Shown piece after piece: positions 18,272 to 28,222 of a stretch of 64,000 nt of DNA. Under the pieces are notes generated by a model. It was not told the origin of the DNA. It was given only the letters and a program-made list of their open reading frames with translations, and did not search any database. Source of the DNA: an uncultured Coriobacteriaceae bacterium (GTDB taxonomy: Bacteria; Actinomycetota; Coriobacteriia; Coriobacteriales; Coriobacteriaceae). Position 1 is the first letter of the stretch; each line of letters opens with the position of its first letter. The position numbers and the translations under genes are program-made. The DNA is taken from NCBI GenBank assembly GCA_944319885.1, contig CALUFC010000003.1, forward strand, positions 62,001 to 126,000. The letters are read 5' to 3'.

Positions 18272-19015
18272 CTACAGCTCGCCGACAAGTGCGTTCTTGG
18301 TAAGGGCAAGGCACTCACGAAGCAGGTTGTTGGGGAGATACCACGGCAGCGAACGAGCCGAGATGCCCCAGACGTTGCGAAGTCCTTGCTTTTCGGCGAT
18401 GTGCAGTGCGCGGTAGAGATGAAAATCGTTGGTGACGATGCCGATGCGGGCGTCGTCATCTCCGATGAGCCGTTTGGAGAATGCAAGGTTCTCCACGGTG
18501 TCCGTAGAGGCTGTTTCCCGGTGGATGCGCCGCGCGTCGATGCCGGTGTTCATGAGCCAGCGTGCCATGGCGTCTGCTTCTGCGCACGGCTCGTTTGGCC
18601 CTTGTCCGCCCGACACAATCACCTGCGTATCGGGATTTTGCTCGAGGTAGTCACGCGCCGCCTCAAGGCGAAAGCGCAAGCTGTTTGCAGGGGCTCTATC
18701 GGGTTTTACCTGTGCGCCGAGAACAATGAGGTAGTCGAGGTTGCGTGGGGGCGCGGCGCGCGTTGAGTTCATGATGATGGCGCTGACTGCAATCGTGCCT
18801 ATGAGCCCGAGCACAAAGCATGCGCTGATCGCAATGCGCATGGCTTTGATTGCGGGGTGTTCGGGCAGCGCGATGCCCGCTGCGCCCGAGCCGGCGAGCA
18901 CGACGCCCATGACATACCACACAAGGAAAAACGACGTGCCCGAGCTCGCCGCCATGATGGTGAAACCATAGCCGGCGCATGCGGCGCCCGCCAGAATCAA
19001 AATGATGTTGAGCAT
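18272..19015 (-). CDS. YdcF-family membrane protein (DUF218)
   Basis: A 247-residue protein with two or three N-terminal membrane segments (about residues 1-85), then a DUF218/YdcF domain. That domain has LDYLIVLGAQVKPDRAPANSL, VIVSGGQGPNEPCAEADAMA and IGIVTNDFHLYRALHIAEKQG, all standard for the family. Relatives such as SanA and ElyC affect envelope integrity, and YdcF binds S-adenosylmethionine; the exact activity here is unknown. AAGGAG precedes the ATG. The open frame extends far upstream but only this start has a ribosome site. Confidence 0.88.
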   Translation of the reverse strand: MLNIILILAGAACAGYGFTIMAASSGTSFFLVWYVMGVVLAGSGAAGIALPEHPAIKAMRIAISACFVLGLIGTIAVSAIIMNSTRAAPPRNLDYLIVLGAQVKPDRAPANSLRFRLEAARDYLEQNPDTQVIVSGGQGPNEPCAEADAMARWLMNTGIDARRIHRETASTDTVENLAFSKRLIGDDDARIGIVTNDFHLYRALHIAEKQGLRNVWGISARSLPWYLPNNLLRECLALTKNALVGEL

Positions 19016-19123
19016 TTCGAACTCCTTCACGGCTCGTCGCGCGTCGGCTTCATTATCGGGCAACGTCGTACGAGGTTGCGCATGGGTATAAGAACAACAT
19101 TGCCCCCGGGGGAAGGAGTGGTC

Positions 19124-19267
19124 GTGTATCCAGTTGGTTTTGAATGGATTGTCCTGGTATCCCCGCTGTTTTTCCTGGCTATCGTCGCAATTGTGGGGTA
19201 TTTCGTGATCAAACAGGCAGTGCTCGCAGCCCTGCGCGAGCATGATCGCACGCGAGAACCCCGATAA
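19124..19267 (+). CDS. Small single-pass membrane protein
   Basis: A 47-residue protein with one hydrophobic segment (FEWIVLVSPLFFLAIVAIVGYFV) and a charged tail ending REHDRTREPR. The GTG start is chosen because AAGGAG lies 5 bases upstream; an ATG at 19082 in the same frame is an alternative with a weaker GAGG site. It is divergent from the ydcF-like gene and upstream of the alpha-galactosidase gene. I do not recognise a family. Confidence 0.5.
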   Translation: MYPVGFEWIVLVSPLFFLAIVAIVGYFVIKQAVLAALREHDRTREPR

Positions 19268-19342
19268 GCCATACAGGGCCGTGCGATAGTGCGGCATCGA
19301 GATTCAGATACAGGTCCGCATGCGAGGCAAAGAGGAGATTCC

Positions 19343-21592
19343 ATGCCCATCAGCGTACATGCCGAAACCAGCACGTTCCATCTGTACAACGACGAGATGA
19401 GCTACATCTTCACGGTGCGCGAGGGCTATCCGTTCCATCTGTATTTTGGTGCCCGCGTGCCCGATGAGCAGGAGTTTGATTATCTGCTGGGAGAGGCATG
19501 GATGCCCTCGTCGGTGGGCCTTTCTGCGGCGTGCCCGCATATGAGCTTCGAGCATCTTCGCTGCGAGCTGCCCTTTTCTGGCGCAGGCGACATGCGTCTG
19601 CCTGCGCTCGAGGCGGTTTTGGCAACGGGTAGCCGCGTGCTCAATCTGACATACCGCGAGCATACGGTGGTGCCGGGCAAGCCCGCGCTTTCCGGGTTAC
19701 CGGCAACGTATGTAGAACGCGATGACGAGGCCGATACGCTCGTGCTCACGCTTGCCGATGATGTGGCGGGCATTGCGGTGAGTCTGCTGTATACCGTGTT
19801 TGCCGGGCGCGCGGCTATCGCGCGCAGTATGCAGGTGCGCAACACGGGCGCCGCGCCGCTCGTTCTCGAGCGCGCCATGAGCGGATGCTTCGGGCTCGAG
19901 CGAGACGATCTCGAGCTCATCGAGCTTGCAGGTTCCTGGGCTCGTGAGCGCTCGGTGGTTCGCGCTCCGCTGCATCCCGGCATCCAGGGCGTCTATTCGT
20001 TGCGCGGTCATTCAAGCCATCAGTTCAACCCGTTCATCGCGCTAGCGGAGCCCGGGTGCACAGAGCAGGCGGGTGAGGTATACGGATTCAGCCTGGTCTA
20101 CAGCGGCAACCACGCCATGACCGTCGATGTCGATACGTATCACAGCACCCGCGTGCTCGCCGGCATCAGCCCGGAGGGTTTCTCGTGGCCGCTTGCTCCC
20201 GGCGAAACGTTTCAAACGCCCGAGGTGGTTGCGGTGTACAGCGCCCACGGCCTCGGTGACATGTCGCGCACGTTTCATGGGCTGTACCGCGAGCGGCTGG
20301 CGCGTGGCGCGTGGCGCGATCGCCCGCGGCCCATCCTCATCAATAACTGGGAGGCAACGTACTTCGATTTCAACGAGGAGAAGCTTGTCGAGGTGGCTCG
20401 CGCGGCGGGCGATCTTGGCATCGAGCTGTTCGTGCTCGATGACGGATGGTTCACCAACCGCGACGACGACCATGGCGGCTTGGGGGATTGGGAGGTCAAC
20501 ACGGTAAAACTGCCGAGCAGTCTTGCGGGTCTCGCCCGCCGCATCAACGAGCTGGGCATGGAGTTCGGCCTATGGATCGAGCCGGAAATGGTGAATCCCG
20601 AAACGCGCGTGTGGCGAGAGCATCCAGAGTGGGTGCTGCACGCCCCGGGCCAGCCGCTGCGCCCCTGCCGCCATCAATACGTGCTCGACCTTTCGAATCC
20701 CGATGTTGTCGAGTACCTCTACGATCGTCTTGAGCGCGTGATATCGTCTGCGAACATCGCCTACATCAAATGGGATATGAACCGGTCGCTCGCCGATGTG
20801 TATTCCCAAACAACGAAGCCGGAAGATCAGGGGCGCGTGTGGCACGCATTCATATTGGGCGTGTATGAGTTGTACCAGCGTCTGACGGCGCGTTTCCCGC
20901 ATATTCTGTTCGAATCGTGCGCGGGCGGCGGCGGACGTTTCGATCCGGGGATGCTGGCGTATGCGCCCCAGGCATGGACAAGCGACGACACCGATGCTGT
21001 TGAGCGCCTCAAGATCCAGTGGGGTACGTCGCTGGTCTATCCGGTGAGCTCCATGGGGAGCCATGTCTCGGCGGTGCCCAATCATCAGGTGTTTCGCATC
21101 ACGCCGCTCAAGATGCGAGCAGATGTCGCCTATTTTGGTACGTTTGGCTACGAGCTCGACGCGACGAAGCTTACCGAAGAGGAGCGTGCGGCGGTGCGGG
21201 CGCAGGTTGCCTTTATGAAGCAGCATCGTGCGTTAATCCAATATGGCGAACAGTATCGCCTCAAGAGCCCGTTTGCGGGACGTGGGAACGAATGCGCGTG
21301 GATGGTGGTGGACGAGGAGTCTCGCGAAGCGCTTGTTGCCTACTATCGCGTGCTGCAGGAGGCAAACGTTGGACGCCGCAGCGTCCGGCTGGCAGGGCTC
21401 GATCCGTCGGCGTGGTATGAGGTGTGCGAGTTGCGAGCGGATGCCTCGTCCTCCCGTCTGTACGGGCGCCCCGCCTCGGGTGCCGAGCTCATGCGCATTG
21501 GCCTCGATCTTACCGACGAGTCTGCCGGGCAGATCGTTTCCGGCCAGGGCGACTTTTTGTCCAGGCTCTTCAAGCTCGTCCGGGTTTCGTGA
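19343..21592 (+). CDS. Alpha-galactosidase, GH36
   Basis: A 749-residue glycoside hydrolase family 36 enzyme that removes terminal alpha-galactose, for example from raffinose or melibiose. It has the N-terminal beta-sandwich, the (beta/alpha)8 barrel and a C-terminal sheet domain. Barrel landmarks include LINNWEATYFDFNEEKL and LFVLDDGWF, and GLWIEPEMVNP. The nucleophile is the Asp of YIKWDMNR (about residue 478), and the acid/base is in WTSDDTDAVERLKIQWG (about 547). No signal peptide is present, so it acts in the cytoplasm on imported oligosaccharide. AAAGAGGAG precedes the ATG. No sugar transporter or regulator adjoins it. Confidence 0.96.
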   Translation: MPISVHAETSTFHLYNDEMSYIFTVREGYPFHLYFGARVPDEQEFDYLLGEAWMPSSVGLSAACPHMSFEHLRCELPFSGAGDMRLPALEAVLATGSRVLNLTYREHTVVPGKPALSGLPATYVERDDEADTLVLTLADDVAGIAVSLLYTVFAGRAAIARSMQVRNTGAAPLVLERAMSGCFGLERDDLELIELAGSWARERSVVRAPLHPGIQGVYSLRGHSSHQFNPFIALAEPGCTEQAGEVYGFSLVYSGNHAMTVDVDTYHSTRVLAGISPEGFSWPLAPGETFQTPEVVAVYSAHGLGDMSRTFHGLYRERLARGAWRDRPRPILINNWEATYFDFNEEKLVEVARAAGDLGIELFVLDDGWFTNRDDDHGGLGDWEVNTVKLPSSLAGLARRINELGMEFGLWIEPEMVNPETRVWREHPEWVLHAPGQPLRPCRHQYVLDLSNPDVVEYLYDRLERVISSANIAYIKWDMNRSLADVYSQTTKPEDQGRVWHAFILGVYELYQRLTARFPHILFESCAGGGGRFDPGMLAYAPQAWTSDDTDAVERLKIQWGTSLVYPVSSMGSHVSAVPNHQVFRITPLKMRADVAYFGTFGYELDATKLTEEERAAVRAQVAFMKQHRALIQYGEQYRLKSPFAGRGNECAWMVVDEESREALVAYYRVLQEANVGRRSVRLAGLDPSAWYEVCELRADASSSRLYGRPASGAELMRIGLDLTDESAGQIVSGQGDFLSRLFKLVRVS

Positions 21593-21613
21593 GGGCACAT
21601 CAAGGTGACTTAG

Positions 21614-21641
21614 AAAATCTTATATAGAGACACTTAGATTT
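21614..21641 (+). promoter_or_regulatory. Putative HspR operator upstream of clpB
   Basis: The same AAAATCTTATATA, five-base gap, ACTTAGATTT as before dnaK. An extra GACTTAGA lies immediately upstream (21607-21614), which may be a further half site. A TATAGG preceded by TGTG (21641-21650) is the only -10-like candidate downstream. Sharing this box places clpB in the same heat-shock regulon as the dnaK operon. Confidence 0.7.
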
Positions 21642-21781
21642 GTGTATAGGGTCGCATGTGACGGGAACAATAGTGCCGAACACATGCGACCCGCCCCGTA
21701 GGGCGGCAGCAGGGCGACTGGATGACGACAGTTTGCGGTGCGTCATCCGCGTGGCCCTGCGACACAAGAGAGGTGATTCTC

Positions 21782-24403
21782 ATGAGAATCGACAAGCTGG
21801 CGATGACCTCGCGCGAAGCGCTCCAGGCCGCAATCGGCATCGCGGGCGATGCCGAGGCGGGGGCGGTTGAGCCCATCCATCTGCTTTCGGCGCTGCTTAC
21901 CGGTGGCGAGCGCAACATCTCCGTCATCATCGAGCGCATCGGGGCCGACCCGGCCCAGCTCGCGCGCGCGACGGCAGATGCAATCGAGCGCGCCCCGAAG
22001 GTGTCGGGCGAAGGCCGCGAGATCGGGCTCTCGCGCGATTTGGTGCGCGTGCTCGAGCGCGCCGAGAAGCAGGCATCCAAGATGGAAGACAACTTCGTGG
22101 TGACCGAGCACCTGCTCATGGTGCTTGCCGAGGACAAGGGCGACGCCGGGCGCGTCCTCAAGGATGCGGGCGTCACGCGCGAGCGCATCGAGGAGGTCTA
22201 CCAGGAGCTTCGTGGCGACGATCGCGTCACCTCGGCCGATGCCAAGCCGCAGTACGAGGCGCTCGAGCAGTATGGCCGCAACGTGTGCGATTTGGCGCGC
22301 GCCGGCAAGCTCGACCCCATCATTGGCCGCAACGACGAGATTCGCCGCACCATCCAGGTGCTCAGCCGTCGTACCAAGAACAACCCCGTGCTCATCGGCG
22401 AGCCCGGCGTGGGTAAGACCGCCATCGTCGAGGGCATCGCCCAGCGCATCGTAGCGGGCGACGTTCCCTCAACCTTGAAGGATCGCGACCTCATCGAGCT
22501 CGATATGAGCGCGCTCGTGGCGGGTGCCAAGTATCGTGGCGAGTTCGAGGATCGTCTGAAGGCGGTGCTCAAGGAGGTCGAGAAGTCCGACGGCAAGGTC
22601 ATCTTGTTCATCGACGAGCTGCATACCATCGTGGGCGCTGGTGCCACCGAGGGCTCTATGGACGCAGGCAATATCTTGAAGCCCGCGCTCGCTCGCGGCA
22701 CGTTGCACGCCATTGGTGCGACCACGCTCGACGAGTATCGCAAATACATCGAGAAGGATGCGGCGCTCGCACGGCGTTTCCAAACGGTCTTCGTGGGCGA
22801 ACCTTCTGTTGAGGACACTATCTCGATCTTGCGCGGCTTGAAGGAGAAGTACGAGATCTTCCACGGCGTGCACATCACCGACGGCGCGCTTGTGGCGGCG
22901 GCGGATCTCTCCGACCGCTATATCGCCGACCGCTTCCTGCCCGATAAGGCCATCGACCTCGTCGATGAGGCGGCAAGTCGCCTGCGCATGGAGCTCGATT
23001 CCATGCCGGTGGAGATCGACCAGACCCAGCGCAAGCTCACGCAGATGCAGATCGAGGAGCAGGCGCTCATGAAGGAGACCGACGAGGCCTCCGCTGAGCG
23101 GCTGGAAGCGCTCCGCCAGGAGATCGCCGAGATCCAGGAGAAGCTCAATGTCGAGAAGGCCGGCTGGCTCAACCAGAAGAACGCCATCGACCACGTGCAG
23201 GATCTCAAAGGGCAGCTCGATGACGCTCGCGGCGAACTCGAGCGCGCAACGCGCGATGGCAACTTCGAGCGCGCGGGCGAGCTGCGCTTCTCGGTAATCC
23301 CCGGGCTCGAGCAGCAGGTGCGTGACGGCGAGGCGGCCATCGAGGCCCAGAAGACCGAAGGCGGTTTGCAGGAGCAGGTTACCTCAGACGAGATTGCCGA
23401 GGTCGTGTCGTCGTGGACGGGCGTGCCGGTTGCCAAGATGATGCAGGGTGAGCTCGAGAAGCTTCAGGGCCTCGAGACCGAGCTGCACAAGCGCGTCGTC
23501 GGCCAGGACGAGGCGGTGCGTGCCGTTGCCTCGGCAGTTCGCCGCAGCCGCGCGGGCCTCGCCGACCCGGATCAGCCTATCGGCAGCTTCTTCTTCCTCG
23601 GCCCCACCGGCGTGGGCAAGACCGAGCTCGCCAAGGCGCTCGCGGAATGCCTCTTCGATGATGAGCGCGCGCTCGTGCGCATCGACATGTCCGAGTACAT
23701 GGAGAAGTTCTCGGTCCAGCGTCTCATCGGTGCTCCTCCGGGATACGTGGGCTACGACGAGGGCGGCCAGCTCACCGAGGCGGTGCGTCGGCGTCCGTAC
23801 AGCGTCATTCTGCTCGACGAGATGGAGAAGGCGCACCCCGATGTCTTCAACGTGCTGCTGCAGGTGCTCGATGACGGCCGGCTGACCGATGGCCAGGGTC
23901 GCCAGGTTTCGTTCAAGAACACGATCATCATCATGACCTCGAACGTGGGCAGCCAGGCAATCGCCGAGTACTCCGGCAAGGATGAGGAGGCCATGCGCCG
24001 CGCCGTTGACGAGGCCATGCGCGCCACGTTCCGCCCGGAGTTCCTGAATCGTATCGACGACATCGTGGTCTTCCACCCGCTCAGCATGACGCAGATCGAG
24101 CAGATCGTCGATATCCAGCTCGAGCACGTGCGCGAGCGTCTGGCGAAGAACCGCATGACGCTTACGATCACGCCCGGTGCCAAGCAGATGCTCGCCGTGG
24201 GTGGCCTCGATCCGGTCTTCGGTGCACGTCCGCTGAAGCGCCTTATCCAGAGCGAGGTCGTGGACTGCATCGCGCGCGCCATCATCGACGGCACGGTGCG
24301 CGAGGGCGATCAGGTGACGGTGGACGTCGATGCCAACGGCGCGTTCTTCGTTGTCGCCGACGCCACGGGCCCCGCGCCTACCTACGAGGTGCCTGAGGAG
24401 TAG
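21782..24403 (+). CDS. clpB: ATP-dependent disaggregase ClpB
   Basis: An 873-residue Hsp100 that threads aggregated proteins through its hexamer with help from DnaK. It has the N domain (residues 1 to about 145), AAA-1 with Walker A GEPGVGKT near 206, the long coiled-coil M domain (about 400-530, which distinguishes ClpB from ClpA and ClpC), and AAA-2 with Walker A GPTGVGKT near 606. The pore loops and the [17 protein letters not shown] region are intact. GAGAGGTGA precedes the ATG. It is transcribed alone under the putative HspR box. Confidence 0.98.
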   Translation: MRIDKLAMTSREALQAAIGIAGDAEAGAVEPIHLLSALLTGGERNISVIIERIGADPAQLARATADAIERAPKVSGEGREIGLSRDLVRVLERAEKQASKMEDNFVVTEHLLMVLAEDKGDAGRVLKDAGVTRERIEEVYQELRGDDRVTSADAKPQYEALEQYGRNVCDLARAGKLDPIIGRNDEIRRTIQVLSRRTKNNPVLIGEPGVGKTAIVEGIAQRIVAGDVPSTLKDRDLIELDMSALVAGAKYRGEFEDRLKAVLKEVEKSDGKVILFIDELHTIVGAGATEGSMDAGNILKPALARGTLHAIGATTLDEYRKYIEKDAALARRFQTVFVGEPSVEDTISILRGLKEKYEIFHGVHITDGALVAAADLSDRYIADRFLPDKAIDLVDEAASRLRMELDSMPVEIDQTQRKLTQMQIEEQALMKETDEASAERLEALRQEIAEIQEKLNVEKAGWLNQKNAIDHVQDLKGQLDDARGELERATRDGNFERAGELRFSVIPGLEQQVRDGEAAIEAQKTEGGLQEQVTSDEIAEVVSSWTGVPVAKMMQGELEKLQGLETELHKRVVGQDEAVRAVASAVRRSRAGLADPDQPIGSFFFLGPTGVGKTELAKALAECLFDDERALVRIDMSEYMEKFSVQRLIGAPPGYVGYDEGGQLTEAVRRRPYSVILLDEMEKAHPDVFNVLLQVLDDGRLTDGQGRQVSFKNTIIIMTSNVGSQAIAEYSGKDEEAMRRAVDEAMRATFRPEFLNRIDDIVVFHPLSMTQIEQIVDIQLEHVRERLAKNRMTLTITPGAKQMLAVGGLDPVFGARPLKRLIQSEVVDCIARAIIDGTVREGDQVTVDVDANGAFFVVADATGPAPTYEVPEE

Positions 24404-24468
24404 CGCCGATTCTTATCGAGGAGCGTGCGCCTGTGAGACGGCTCGCAGGCGGCAGGTGCCGTAGAGCA

Positions 24469-24508
24469 GCCGGCCGCACAGCATAATCGCTGTGCGGCCG
24501 GCTTATTC
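24469..24508 (+). terminator. Terminator of clpB
   Basis: A perfect 14-bp stem (24469-24482 with 24489-24502), a 6-base loop, and TTATTC after it, 65 bases past the clpB stop codon. Confidence 0.8.
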
Positions 24509-24554
24509 ATGCGGCCGTTGATCCGGCTGCCCTTCATGCTCGGCAGCTGCTTTC

Positions 24555-24681
24555 CCCGCCACCGGCTTGTCTGTGCAGCGCACGGCGTTTCTCTGTGCAT
24601 CAAAATGATGTTTGGGCGCTGGAAACATCATTTTGGTGCACAGAAGCTCTCAGTTGACTGCACAAACAAGCCGGTGGCGGG
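24555..24681. repeat. Long bipartite hairpin between convergent genes
   Basis: The outer arms, 24555-24577 and 24659-24681, pair over 23 bases with one mismatch. The inner arms, 24592-24613 and 24623-24644, pair over 22 bases with one G-T pair, and the loop is 9 bases. The two stems are separated by a 14-base internal loop on each side, and TGTGCA or its complement recurs in all four arms. This region is part of the gene-free gap 24404-24755. A GC-rich hairpin at 24702-24741 lies next to the aguA end but lacks a T run. Confidence 0.65.
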
Positions 24682-24755
24682 TGCCAGAGGGCGCCGGCGG
24701 TGGGCGGTCGCATGGCCGGCCGCTGCCGCCGGCGACCGCCCGCGCCCCGGAAGCC

Positions 24756-25877
24756 TTACTTTACGCGCGCCTTGGGCTGCTGCTGCGTGATGCAGTGGAT
24801 GTTGCCGCCGCCGTAGATCACCTCGCGCGTCATGATGCCGATGACCTCGCGATCGGGATAGGCGGCCTGGATGTCGCGCAGCGCCTGCTCGTCGTTCACG
24901 TCGCCAAACTGCGGCACCAGCACGGCGCCGTTGATGGGCAGGAAGTTGAGGTAGCTGGGCTCAAACGCATCGTCCGGCGTGCGCGGCAGGCTGCCTTCGA
25001 CCAGATCGATCGTCGACGCCTCCTCTTCGGTCATATAGATCGACTGGCTCGGCATGATCACCTTGTGAATCTTCAGCTTGCGTCCGCGTGCGTCTGTTGC
25101 CCCGGAGAGCGTCTTATAGGCCTCCTGGCATTCCTTATAGAACTTGTGGTTGGGATCGTCGGTCCACATGCAGCACACCTCGCCGGGGGCGCAGAAGCAC
25201 GCTACATCGTCCACATGACCGTTGGTCTCATACGGATCGATGCCGTCCTTGATCCAGATGACCTTTTCGATGCCGAGGTACGCGCCGAGCAGCTCTTCGA
25301 TCTGCTCCTTGGTGTACTGCGGGTTGCGGTCTTCATTCAAGAGGCACATCTCGGTGGTCACCACGGTGCCCTGGCCATCGCAGTTGAACGAGCCGCCTTC
25401 AAGGATGTAGTCATCGGGGCGATACCGCGTGACGCCCTCGATCTGGCTGATCTGCAGGCCCAGCGAGGCGTCCTTGTCCCATGGGAAGTAGAGACCGTCG
25501 ATGAAGCCGCCGTAGGCGTTGAAGTGGAAGTGCGAGAGTGCGACCTCGCCGTTGTCGTTGACGAGAAACGCCGGACCCGGATCGCGAATCCAGGAGTCGT
25601 TGTACTCCATGAGCAGCACGCGCACGTTATCAACGTGGTCGAAAAGCTCGCATACCGCCGGATAATCCTCGGAGTTTACGCCCACGGTGATGGGCTGGAA
25701 GCGCGCCACGGTACGGATGATCTCGGCGAAGACCTTCTGTGCGGGCTTGGCACCGTTGCGCCAGACATCAGAGCGATGCGGCCACAGAATCCAGGTGCGT
25801 TCCTGTTCCTCATACTCGCCAGGCATGTAGAAGCCATCGGCTTTGGGCGTGGACTGTGACTGGTAGATGGTGCTCAT
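24756..25877 (-). CDS. aguA: Agmatine deiminase
   Basis: A 373-residue enzyme that hydrolyses agmatine to N-carbamoylputrescine and ammonia. It belongs to the guanidino-modifying fold. The family text is strong: YMPGEYEEQERTWILWPHR at the N-terminus, NDSWIRDPGPAF, then a loop with EGGSFNCDG. NGHVDDVACF carries the catalytic His and Asp. The nucleophile Cys is in GGGNIHCITQQQP at the C-terminus. AGGAAAGG precedes the start. In bacteria with a full pathway it works with putrescine carbamoyltransferase and carbamate kinase to make ATP, but those genes are not in the window. It is a single gene convergent with clpB. Confidence 0.97.
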   Translation of the reverse strand: MSTIYQSQSTPKADGFYMPGEYEEQERTWILWPHRSDVWRNGAKPAQKVFAEIIRTVARFQPITVGVNSEDYPAVCELFDHVDNVRVLLMEYNDSWIRDPGPAFLVNDNGEVALSHFHFNAYGGFIDGLYFPWDKDASLGLQISQIEGVTRYRPDDYILEGGSFNCDGQGTVVTTEMCLLNEDRNPQYTKEQIEELLGAYLGIEKVIWIKDGIDPYETNGHVDDVACFCAPGEVCCMWTDDPNHKFYKECQEAYKTLSGATDARGRKLKIHKVIMPSQSIYMTEEEASTIDLVEGSLPRTPDDAFEPSYLNFLPINGAVLVPQFGDVNDEQALRDIQAAYPDREVIGIMTREVIYGGGNIHCITQQQPKARVK

Positions 25878-26101
25878 GGCTGCATCCTTTCCTCGCTGGC
25901 GAAGCGCGGCGACACGACGCATCGGCCTCCCGTGGGGTGTCCGCTGGGGTGCGGGCCGCGATGTTCGCACGATGACCATGGCTTCATCTTGCACCCGGGA
26001 GGCTGCAAGCACAATTGTCCCATGCGATATTTCGATACCCATCTGTTCTGGCAACCTGACCAAAAGTTCTATTCATCGGCTGTGTGGGATGTACTGCTGG
26101 G

Positions 26102-26135
26102 TATACTCACCTCGGCGCATGTCTGCGCCGAGGTG
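26102..26135 (+). promoter_or_regulatory. -10 element and 11-bp palindrome before luxR gene
   Basis: TATACT at 26102-26107 is directly followed by a perfect inverted repeat, 26108-26118 with 26125-26135 (CACCTCGGCGC and its complement, 6-base loop). If the -10 is real, transcription would begin inside the dyad. It could then be an operator over the start site, or a 5' RNA hairpin hiding the GAGG at 26130-26133. Confidence 0.45.
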
Positions 26136-26164
26136 TTGAGCAGATGGATCGAGCGGAGCGGCGC

Positions 26165-26929
26165 ATGGGCGAGCCATTGAGCAGCGAGATGTGGGAGCGC
26201 TTGAACGAGCTGGCGCTTTGGATCCATGCGCAAGATGAGGTGGGCAAGATACAGCGCGGCGTTGCCGATGCGCTCGCATTGCTCGTGCCGCATCGGGGCT
26301 CGATGTTCGATTTGTGCCGTCAGCGCGATGGCCACATCGAGTGCTTCGATCCCGTGAGCGCCACGATCGCACCCGAAGCGCTTGCAGCCTACTACCGCAC
26401 CTATGCCGCGCAGGACTACACAACCTGGAGCTTCACCTCTGAACACGCGGTGACATACCGCGATTTCGATTTCATTGACCCTGCGGTTCGTGACACTACG
26501 CCCATCTACAAAGAATGGCTTGAGCCGCTTGGGTTCTACTACGGTATGGGTTGCACCGTTGTCGAGCGGGGTGTGATCTTTGGATCCATCACGCTGTTTC
26601 GCGGGCAGGGTGACGGGGATTTTTCAGCAGCTGAGCTGCGCGTTCTTGCCGAGTTGGGCCGGCATATCGGTATTCGCTTCTCGCAGCTGAGCCCCGAGGG
26701 GTTCACAGATGACTCCGCGGGCGATGCACTTGCCCGGTGGGCGCACGAGCACGGCATCACGGGGCGCGAGGAAGAGGTGCTTCGCTTGATGGCTGCCGGC
26801 GCTACTAATCGCGACATGGCACGGCAGCTATTCATATCGGAGTCGACGCTGAAAAAGCATGTCAATGCGGTGTATCGCAAGCTTGGCGTGAAGAATCGCG
26901 TGCAGTTCGCGCACACGCTCCTTGAGTAG
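26165..26929 (+). CDS. LuxR-family transcriptional regulator
   Basis: A 254-residue regulator. The C-terminal DNA-binding helix-turn-helix is canonical LuxR: GREEEVLRLMAAGATNRDMARQLFISESTLKKHVNAVYRKLGVKNRVQF (about 195-245). The N-terminal 170 residues look like a GAF/PAS-type sensor with an aromatic pocket (FTSEHAVTYRDFDFIDP, GFYYGMGCTVVERGVIFGSITLF). The signal is unknown. The ATG with GGAG 6 bases upstream is used; in-frame ATGs at 26144 and 26084 are possible. It is divergent from aguA and may regulate it. Confidence 0.92.
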   Translation: MGEPLSSEMWERLNELALWIHAQDEVGKIQRGVADALALLVPHRGSMFDLCRQRDGHIECFDPVSATIAPEALAAYYRTYAAQDYTTWSFTSEHAVTYRDFDFIDPAVRDTTPIYKEWLEPLGFYYGMGCTVVERGVIFGSITLFRGQGDGDFSAAELRVLAELGRHIGIRFSQLSPEGFTDDSAGDALARWAHEHGITGREEEVLRLMAAGATNRDMARQLFISESTLKKHVNAVYRKLGVKNRVQFAHTLLE

Positions 26930-26977
26930 GCTCGCCTTTCGCGACCTTACGGGTCCGGTCAACAGATTGATGCTTCG

Positions 26978-27127
26978 GGTTTTTCAGTTGCGCAATGGTT
27001 TTTACCCCTATAGTCGAGTAGCCCTTCATAGCTAAAATGAAACATGCAGGTAGTAGGGTTGCGCTGCATGGCGTTTTACTACGGCTACTTGAGAGAGCCG
27101 TTATAAACCATTGCATAGCTGAAAAAC
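26978..27127. repeat. Dispersed palindromic repeat, copy B (about 150 bp)
   Basis: The left end, 26978-27001, begins GGTTTTTCAG and ends GCAATGGTTT. The right end (27105-27127) is its inverse, matching 19 of 23 bases, with the differences confined to the four bases between the two conserved blocks. Inner segments near TCGAGTAGCC and GGCTACTTGA also pair, so the whole element could form one long imperfect hairpin. Copy A is at 6441-6580. It fills most of the 265-base gap between the luxR gene and the convergent membrane-protein gene. Confidence 0.7.
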
Positions 27128-27155
27128 GCGGCGGCCCGAAGCTCGTTCGGACCGC
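27122..27155 (-). terminator. Terminator of the minus-strand membrane-protein gene
   Basis: A 10-bp stem with one G-U pair (27131-27140 with 27146-27155). On the minus strand it is followed by CGCGTTTTTC, so the T run is supplied by the end of repeat copy B. Confidence 0.65.
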
Positions 27156-27194
27156 CGCATGCGGGATTTGCGACTCGTGTTCGTGCCTGCCGTG

Positions 27195-28169
27195 TTACTC
27201 GGCGCGTGCCATGGCCTGCTCGAAATCGCGCGTGCCGCGGAAAACCTCCTGTTTATAGGGATTCACGCCGAGTTTCTTGGCGCGGTAGATGATGTAGATG
27301 AGGGCCGCGATATTCGCCACGAGCGCAGCGATGGAAACCGCGAGGTTCACGGCGGGATCGTTGACCGAATTGGTCGAGAATACCGAATAATCCTGGAACA
27401 TGGGGAAGACCTGCGCGAACATGCACCAGAGCGCGAGCGTGTTGGCGCGATTCTGGATCCAGCCGCCCTTGTTCCAGAAGAAGTTCGCCACGGTGGGGGC
27501 GAGCAGCAGCGCTAGGCCGCAGTACCACGCGTGCGTGGGCAGGCAATTGTAGGTGTAGCAGAAGTTCCAGATGTCATACGCGATGATATAGACCCAGGTC
27601 ATATCGGGCCAGAGCATGTCCCGCTTATCGCGCGACACGTAGATGCCCCACCAGCCGGTCATGCAGAAGATGTTGATGATGCCGGCCAGGCCGTTGAACA
27701 CGTTGTGCCATCCGCCCATGAGGGTAATGCCCTCGCTCGAGACCCATGTGGTGCCCCATGCGTTGATGGCGCTCTCGAAGTCAGACGCCACGGCGATCAG
27801 GATGTTGATGGCTACGATCACGAACGGATACGCCTTGAACCAATGGCTCTTGCCGATGGATCCCCAGCGATATTTGAGCACCATGAAGCCAATGCACCCG
27901 GCTGTCGCCGCGTAGAGCTTAGCGTAGTGGAACCATCCGTTCATATGAATATACGTGGGATTGTTGAGGGCCCACTCCATGCCGGCGCCCGCGCAGACGT
28001 AGATGGCGATGAAGTAGGCGGTGAGCATCGCCGGGATCACGAAGAAGCACAGGATTCCGCCTGCTTTTGAACGGCGCGCAACCTCATTTGCGAGGATGAG
28101 GCAGACAAACACCGCGATCCAACCGATCCATTGGTAGGCCGCGTTGGGACCATAGACATCGAACAGCAT
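27195..28169 (-). CDS. Polytopic membrane protein, DUF5692-like
   Basis: A 324-residue protein with about 9-10 hydrophobic segments, rich in Trp and Tyr (for example WHNVFNGLAGIINIFCMTGWWGIYV). I believe it belongs to the DUF5692 family seen in Coriobacteriia, from memory and without a search. It does not look like a known NiCoT or HupE nickel carrier, since HX4DH-type motifs are absent. The start MLFDVYG is chosen because GGGAGGA lies 5 bases upstream; the frame extends 23 codons further without a ribosome site. It is divergent from hypB across paired 19-base operator-like repeats, so the two may be co-regulated. Confidence 0.75.
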   Translation of the reverse strand: MLFDVYGPNAAYQWIGWIAVFVCLILANEVARRSKAGGILCFFVIPAMLTAYFIAIYVCAGAGMEWALNNPTYIHMNGWFHYAKLYAATAGCIGFMVLKYRWGSIGKSHWFKAYPFVIVAINILIAVASDFESAINAWGTTWVSSEGITLMGGWHNVFNGLAGIINIFCMTGWWGIYVSRDKRDMLWPDMTWVYIIAYDIWNFCYTYNCLPTHAWYCGLALLLAPTVANFFWNKGGWIQNRANTLALWCMFAQVFPMFQDYSVFSTNSVNDPAVNLAVSIAALVANIAALIYIIYRAKKLGVNPYKQEVFRGTRDFEQAMARAE

Positions 28170-28222
28170 GGTTCCTCCCATCGATGCGAACAGCCAGTTC
28201 ACCGATTTCAGTCTTGTATAGT

